From positions 248,001 to 312,000 of the forward strand of contig NZ_LYMM01000001.1 of NCBI RefSeq assembly GCF_002896965.1: 64,000 nucleotides of DNA, written 5' to 3'. This DNA is from Novosphingobium guangzhouense (lineage in GTDB: Bacteria; Pseudomonadota; Alphaproteobacteria; Sphingomonadales; Sphingomonadaceae). The stretch's first letter is position 1; each line of letters begins with the position of its first letter. Positions 61,407-64,000 of this stretch are shown here, piece by piece. The translations under genes and the position numbers were made by a program. The notes below the pieces were generated by a model. The model searched no databases. It was not told the DNA's origin and saw nothing but the letters and a program-made list of their open reading frames with translations.

Positions 61407-62630
61407 TCAGGCCGCAGGCTGCGTTTCAGGCTTCTGCGCAATCAGGACTTCCCAGCCACCACCGGGAGCGAACTCACCAGCCGTGAACTCGCGCTCAGCG
61501 ACGTCGGCAGCCGATGCCTCGGTGTAGCCAGCACCGGCATATTCCATCACCGCCATCGGTGCGGTGTCGAAGCGGATGGTCGCCGGATCGAAGCCCGCTT
61601 TCGTAGCCAGCGCGATCTGGTCCATGTCGCGCATGGCGCCCCAGAACGGCTCGTTGTTGTAGTAGGTTTCGTTGTCGAGGATGAACTGCGTGAACGGGTC
61701 CATCAGGTCGAACGGCGGGAGATCCGCGTGGATCATCAGCCCGCCGGGCTTCAGAACGCGGAAGCATTCCTCGAACACCCGGGGCATCGCCTTGCCGCTG
61801 GTTTCATGCAGCAGGATATGGCTGACGACGAGGTCGAAGGATGCGTCCTCGAATTCGGTCTTCTCGGCGTTCATCTGTGCGAAGTTGACGTCGAGGCCCA
61901 TGGCGCCCGCACGGGCATGGGCATAGCGAACCATCGGCCCGCCCACATCGACACCCCAGATTTCCGCGTCCGGGAAAAGTTCCTTGTAAGGCAGAGTGGA
62001 GTGCCCGACCGTGCAGCCCAGATCAAGGATGCGCTTCGGCTTGAAGTCCGGCATGTTGCGCTTGAGGTAGTTCACCACCGAGCGCCCCATGTCGTCGTTG
62101 AACGGGCCGGTGTAGCCCATCGAATAGAGGTACACACCACGGTCGTAGAGGACACCGAGTGACACCTCATCGGCGTCTTCCGGGCCGCCTGCATAACCGC
62201 CGGGCATGCAGTGGATGTCGAGTGACGATACGTAGCGAGGAACCTCGAAGCCTTCGGGGATGCGTAGCTCGCCTTTGTTCTTCGCCGAATTCTCCGCCGC
62301 CGCAGCCTTGAGGCTTTCTTCCTCGCGCTCGATGGAATCGATCACGCTGTCCCACAGCAATTCCTGGCTGATGCGGTTAGCGGCGGCATAGTGGCGGAAG
62401 TAGTTATCCGGCACCATCGCCTTGCGGATGTCGTGGCGGTCAGCCGGAGCGCGCCCGGCTTCCTTCTCGAACCGCTGCGACGCACGACCCGAATAAATCG
62501 GGTAGAGGCCGGGCAACAGGCCCTGCTGGATGAAGTGCTTGAAGCTCTTCGCGAACTCCTGGCGTGAAGCTTCTTCCGAGGTCGGGGTGGGCAGCATGCC
62601 ATGGAGCTGCTGCTGGAAAGTGTTGAGCAT
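61407..62630 (-). CDS. Class I SAM-dependent methyltransferase
   Basis: A 407-residue enzyme. The Rossmann motif I ILDLGCTVGHSTLPY is near 203, motif II acidic residue in IWGVDVGGPMVRYA, and DLVVSHILLHE and FRVLKPGGLMIHADLPPF follow. A long N-terminal extension of about 195 residues, helical and lacking known motifs, precedes the fold and may hold the substrate. ATG at 62630. A short perfect inverted repeat lies upstream. Confidence 0.83.
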   Translation of the reverse strand: MLNTFQQQLHGMLPTPTSEEASRQEFAKSFKHFIQQGLLPGLYPIYSGRASQRFEKEAGRAPADRHDIRKAMVPDNYFRHYAAANRISQELLWDSVIDSIEREEESLKAAAAENSAKNKGELRIPEGFEVPRYVSSLDIHCMPGGYAGGPEDADEVSLGVLYDRGVYLYSMGYTGPFNDDMGRSVVNYLKRNMPDFKPKRILDLGCTVGHSTLPYKELFPDAEIWGVDVGGPMVRYAHARAGAMGLDVNFAQMNAEKTEFEDASFDLVVSHILLHETSGKAMPRVFEECFRVLKPGGLMIHADLPPFDLMDPFTQFILDNETYYNNEPFWGAMRDMDQIALATKAGFDPATIRFDTAPMAVMEYAGAGYTEASAADVAEREFTAGEFAPGGGWEVLIAQKPETQPAA

Positions 62631-62693
62631 CTGGGTATCCCTGAAGACGTATGCGTAAACTATAAGCGGGACCGGCGATCACGCACCTACGAA

Positions 62694-62708
62694 AGTGGAA
62701 TCTCCACT
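62694..62708. promoter_or_regulatory. Inverted repeat AGTGGA-N3-TCCACT between SDR and methyltransferase genes
   Basis: Perfect 6-bp repeat in the 95-bp gap. On the minus strand it follows the SDR stop and precedes a possible -10 element TATAGT, so it could be a weak terminator of the SDR gene or an operator for the methyltransferase operon. Confidence 0.3.
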
Positions 62709-62725
62709 CCTCGGAGAATGGGGGC

Positions 62726-63460
62726 TCACACCCACTTGCCTGAAGTGTACCCGCCATCGACCGGGATCGCGGCCCCGGTCACGAAGCTGGCTGCATCCGA
62801 GATAAGGAAAGCGACCATTTGCGCAACCTCCACCGGCTTGCCTATCCGGCGCAGCGCATGGGCCTGAAGGTTCGCCTGCATCAGCGCCTCCAACCCGGCG
62901 TCGGCAAGCGGAGCCGTCATCTGCGTCTCGATCAGACCCGGGCACACGCAGTTCACGCGAACGCCTGCGTCAGCTAGATCCACCGCCATGCAGCGTGTCA
63001 GATGGATCACTGCCGCCTTGCTGACCCCATAGGCCACACAGTCATTGCGGGCGACGAGGCCGAACGTCGAACCGATATTCACGATTGAACCACGCCCCCG
63101 CTCACGCATTGCGGGCAGCACCGCCCGGCAGCCCAGCGCCGTACCCCGCAGGTTCACGGCCATGATCCGGTCCCAGTCCTTGATCGCAATCTCGTCGATA
63201 GCGCCAAGGCCGCCGACGCCCGCACAGTTGACGAGCCCGTCGATGCCGACTTCCGCTTCCAGCTTCGCCACAAGCGCCGCCCATGCATCCGGATCAGCCA
63301 CATCCAGCGCCACCCCTGCGCCGCCCTGATCATGAAGGTCAGCGCGGATGACCACACGTCCCGCAGCCTCGATGATATCCGCCGCGGCCTTGCCGATCCC
63401 GGACGCTGCCCCCGTGACGAGTACGACACCTGCGCCGTCCGGCGCGGTAAGGTTTGCCAT
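62726..63460 (-). CDS. Short-chain dehydrogenase/reductase
   Basis: A 244-residue classical SDR. Cofactor motif VTGAASGIGKAAAD near 15, Asp in RADLHD suggesting NAD preference, NCAGVGG near 75, catalytic Ser in NIGSTFG and YGVSK (Tyr-x-x-x-Lys). C-terminus GAAIPVDGGYTSG. The ATG at 63460 has GGAGG 5 bp upstream. First gene of the minus-strand catabolic cluster, facing the TonB receptor across a 279-bp gap in which I see no other gene. Confidence 0.92.
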   Translation of the reverse strand: MANLTAPDGAGVVLVTGAASGIGKAAADIIEAAGRVVIRADLHDQGGAGVALDVADPDAWAALVAKLEAEVGIDGLVNCAGVGGLGAIDEIAIKDWDRIMAVNLRGTALGCRAVLPAMRERGRGSIVNIGSTFGLVARNDCVAYGVSKAAVIHLTRCMAVDLADAGVRVNCVCPGLIETQMTAPLADAGLEALMQANLQAHALRRIGKPVEVAQMVAFLISDAASFVTGAAIPVDGGYTSGKWV

Positions 63461-63739
63461 CATGACCTCCACTGATTGTTGTGAAGTCAATGTGACGGCC
63501 ACCGGGCAGGGTGGCGCGTCGTGCAGCATTTTTTATCCGCACTGCGGATCATGCATGGGCCGATGCGTCCGAGTTATCATCCTGCGGACAGTTTGCGGCG
63601 CAGCATTGCGATAAAACCTTATCACCGACAGCTTCCTCTTGCCTGACGGTCGCCGACGCCCAGCTCGCCAAAAAAAGCGAACCGCGTCACCCAAGGCCAG
63701 GGTTCAGAACATATCACGCGCAAAGGTTCATTCGACACC

Positions 63740-64000
63740 ATGATGAAGGCTTTTTCCAAGGGGCTCCTGCTCGCGACCGCGATCGGCTCCTTCCCCGCCA
63801 TGGCAGCCGCGCAGGACGCGACCGCAGAGGCGAGCAGCGATGCGAACGGCTTCGGCGATATCGTCGTCACCTCGCAGCGCACCGAGCAGCGCCTGCAGGA
63901 TGTGCCGATCAGCGTCACCGCAATCACCGCTGACGAAATCCAGACCCGCCAGGTGAATGCCCCTACCGACGTTGCGCGTCTTGTTCCCAACCTCAAGCTC
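63740..64000 (+). CDS. TonB-dependent receptor (5' part only)
   Basis: 87 codons are visible before the window ends. The signal peptide ends near residue 24 (MAAAQD), followed by a TonB-box-like DIVVTSQRTEQRLQDVPISV and the plug start ARLVPNLKL. ATG at 63740, with a second ATG directly after. Divergent from the catabolic cluster, so it probably imports that cluster's substrate across the outer membrane. Confidence 0.88.
   Translation, partial: MMKAFSKGLLLATAIGSFPAMAAAQDATAEASSDANGFGDIVVTSQRTEQRLQDVPISVTAITADEIQTRQVNAPTDVARLVPNLKL

Overview
The window is high-GC DNA with the gene style of an alphaproteobacterium of the Sphingomonadaceae (Novosphingobium/Sphingobium-like). The reasons are three large TonB-dependent receptors, clustered catabolic enzymes, TPR-sulfotransferase, CehA/McbA and DmeRF-type genes, many GTG/TTG starts, and a dispersed repeat typical of the family at 52713. 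This placement is inference; no rRNA or other marker gene is present.

Layout. (1) 1-11.7 kb: a nitrogen-compound utilisation island on the minus strand. It has an ABC importer, two NikR-like ribbon-helix-helix regulators, the two DUF1989 proteins UAAP1/UAAP2 (carboxyguanidine deiminase type) and a biotin-dependent urea/guanidine-type carboxylase that runs off the left edge. Facing it on the plus strand are two metallo-beta-lactamase-fold proteins and a membrane fatty-acid-hydroxylase-family enzyme. Four copies of one palindrome (TATTAC-N14-GTAATA and close variants) mark every promoter region of the island, so I read it as a single regulon. (2) 11.9-24.1 kb: a TonB receptor, a TPR-sulfotransferase, a two-component system and a divergent RND efflux operon. 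(3) 24.1-31.3 kb: a TonB receptor with a PHP hydrolase, a TetR regulator, and decayed genes (siderophore accessory genes, a PQQ alcohol dehydrogenase tail, a monooxygenase tail) around an intact LacI regulator. (4) 31.4-35.4 kb: a GntR regulator, a galactose/arabinose-1-dehydrogenase-like enzyme, a TauD-type dioxygenase and an amidohydrolase. (5) 35.5-52.7 kb: more housekeeping-like content, namely TrmL, a DUF3857 transglutaminase, EmrAB-NodT efflux with MarR, a GluP-type sugar transporter, an AceE/MdeB-like E1 with an Lrp regulator, PBP1, MscS and DmeRF. (6) 52.8-63.5 kb: an orphan catabolic cluster (SDR, methyltransferase, FAD oxidase, alpha/beta hydrolase, VOC protein, Asp/Glu racemase-family protein, polysaccharide-deacetylase-family hydrolase, flavin monooxygenase, aldehyde dehydrogenase), followed by the start of a third TonB receptor.

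The most unusual content is the first island. Both regulators keep the NikR fold but have lost three of the four nickel ligands, the operator repeats at four places with constant spacing, and one of the two tandem MBL-fold paralogues has lost its HxHxDH metal site. No tRNA, rRNA, CRISPR array, insertion sequence or phage gene was recognised.
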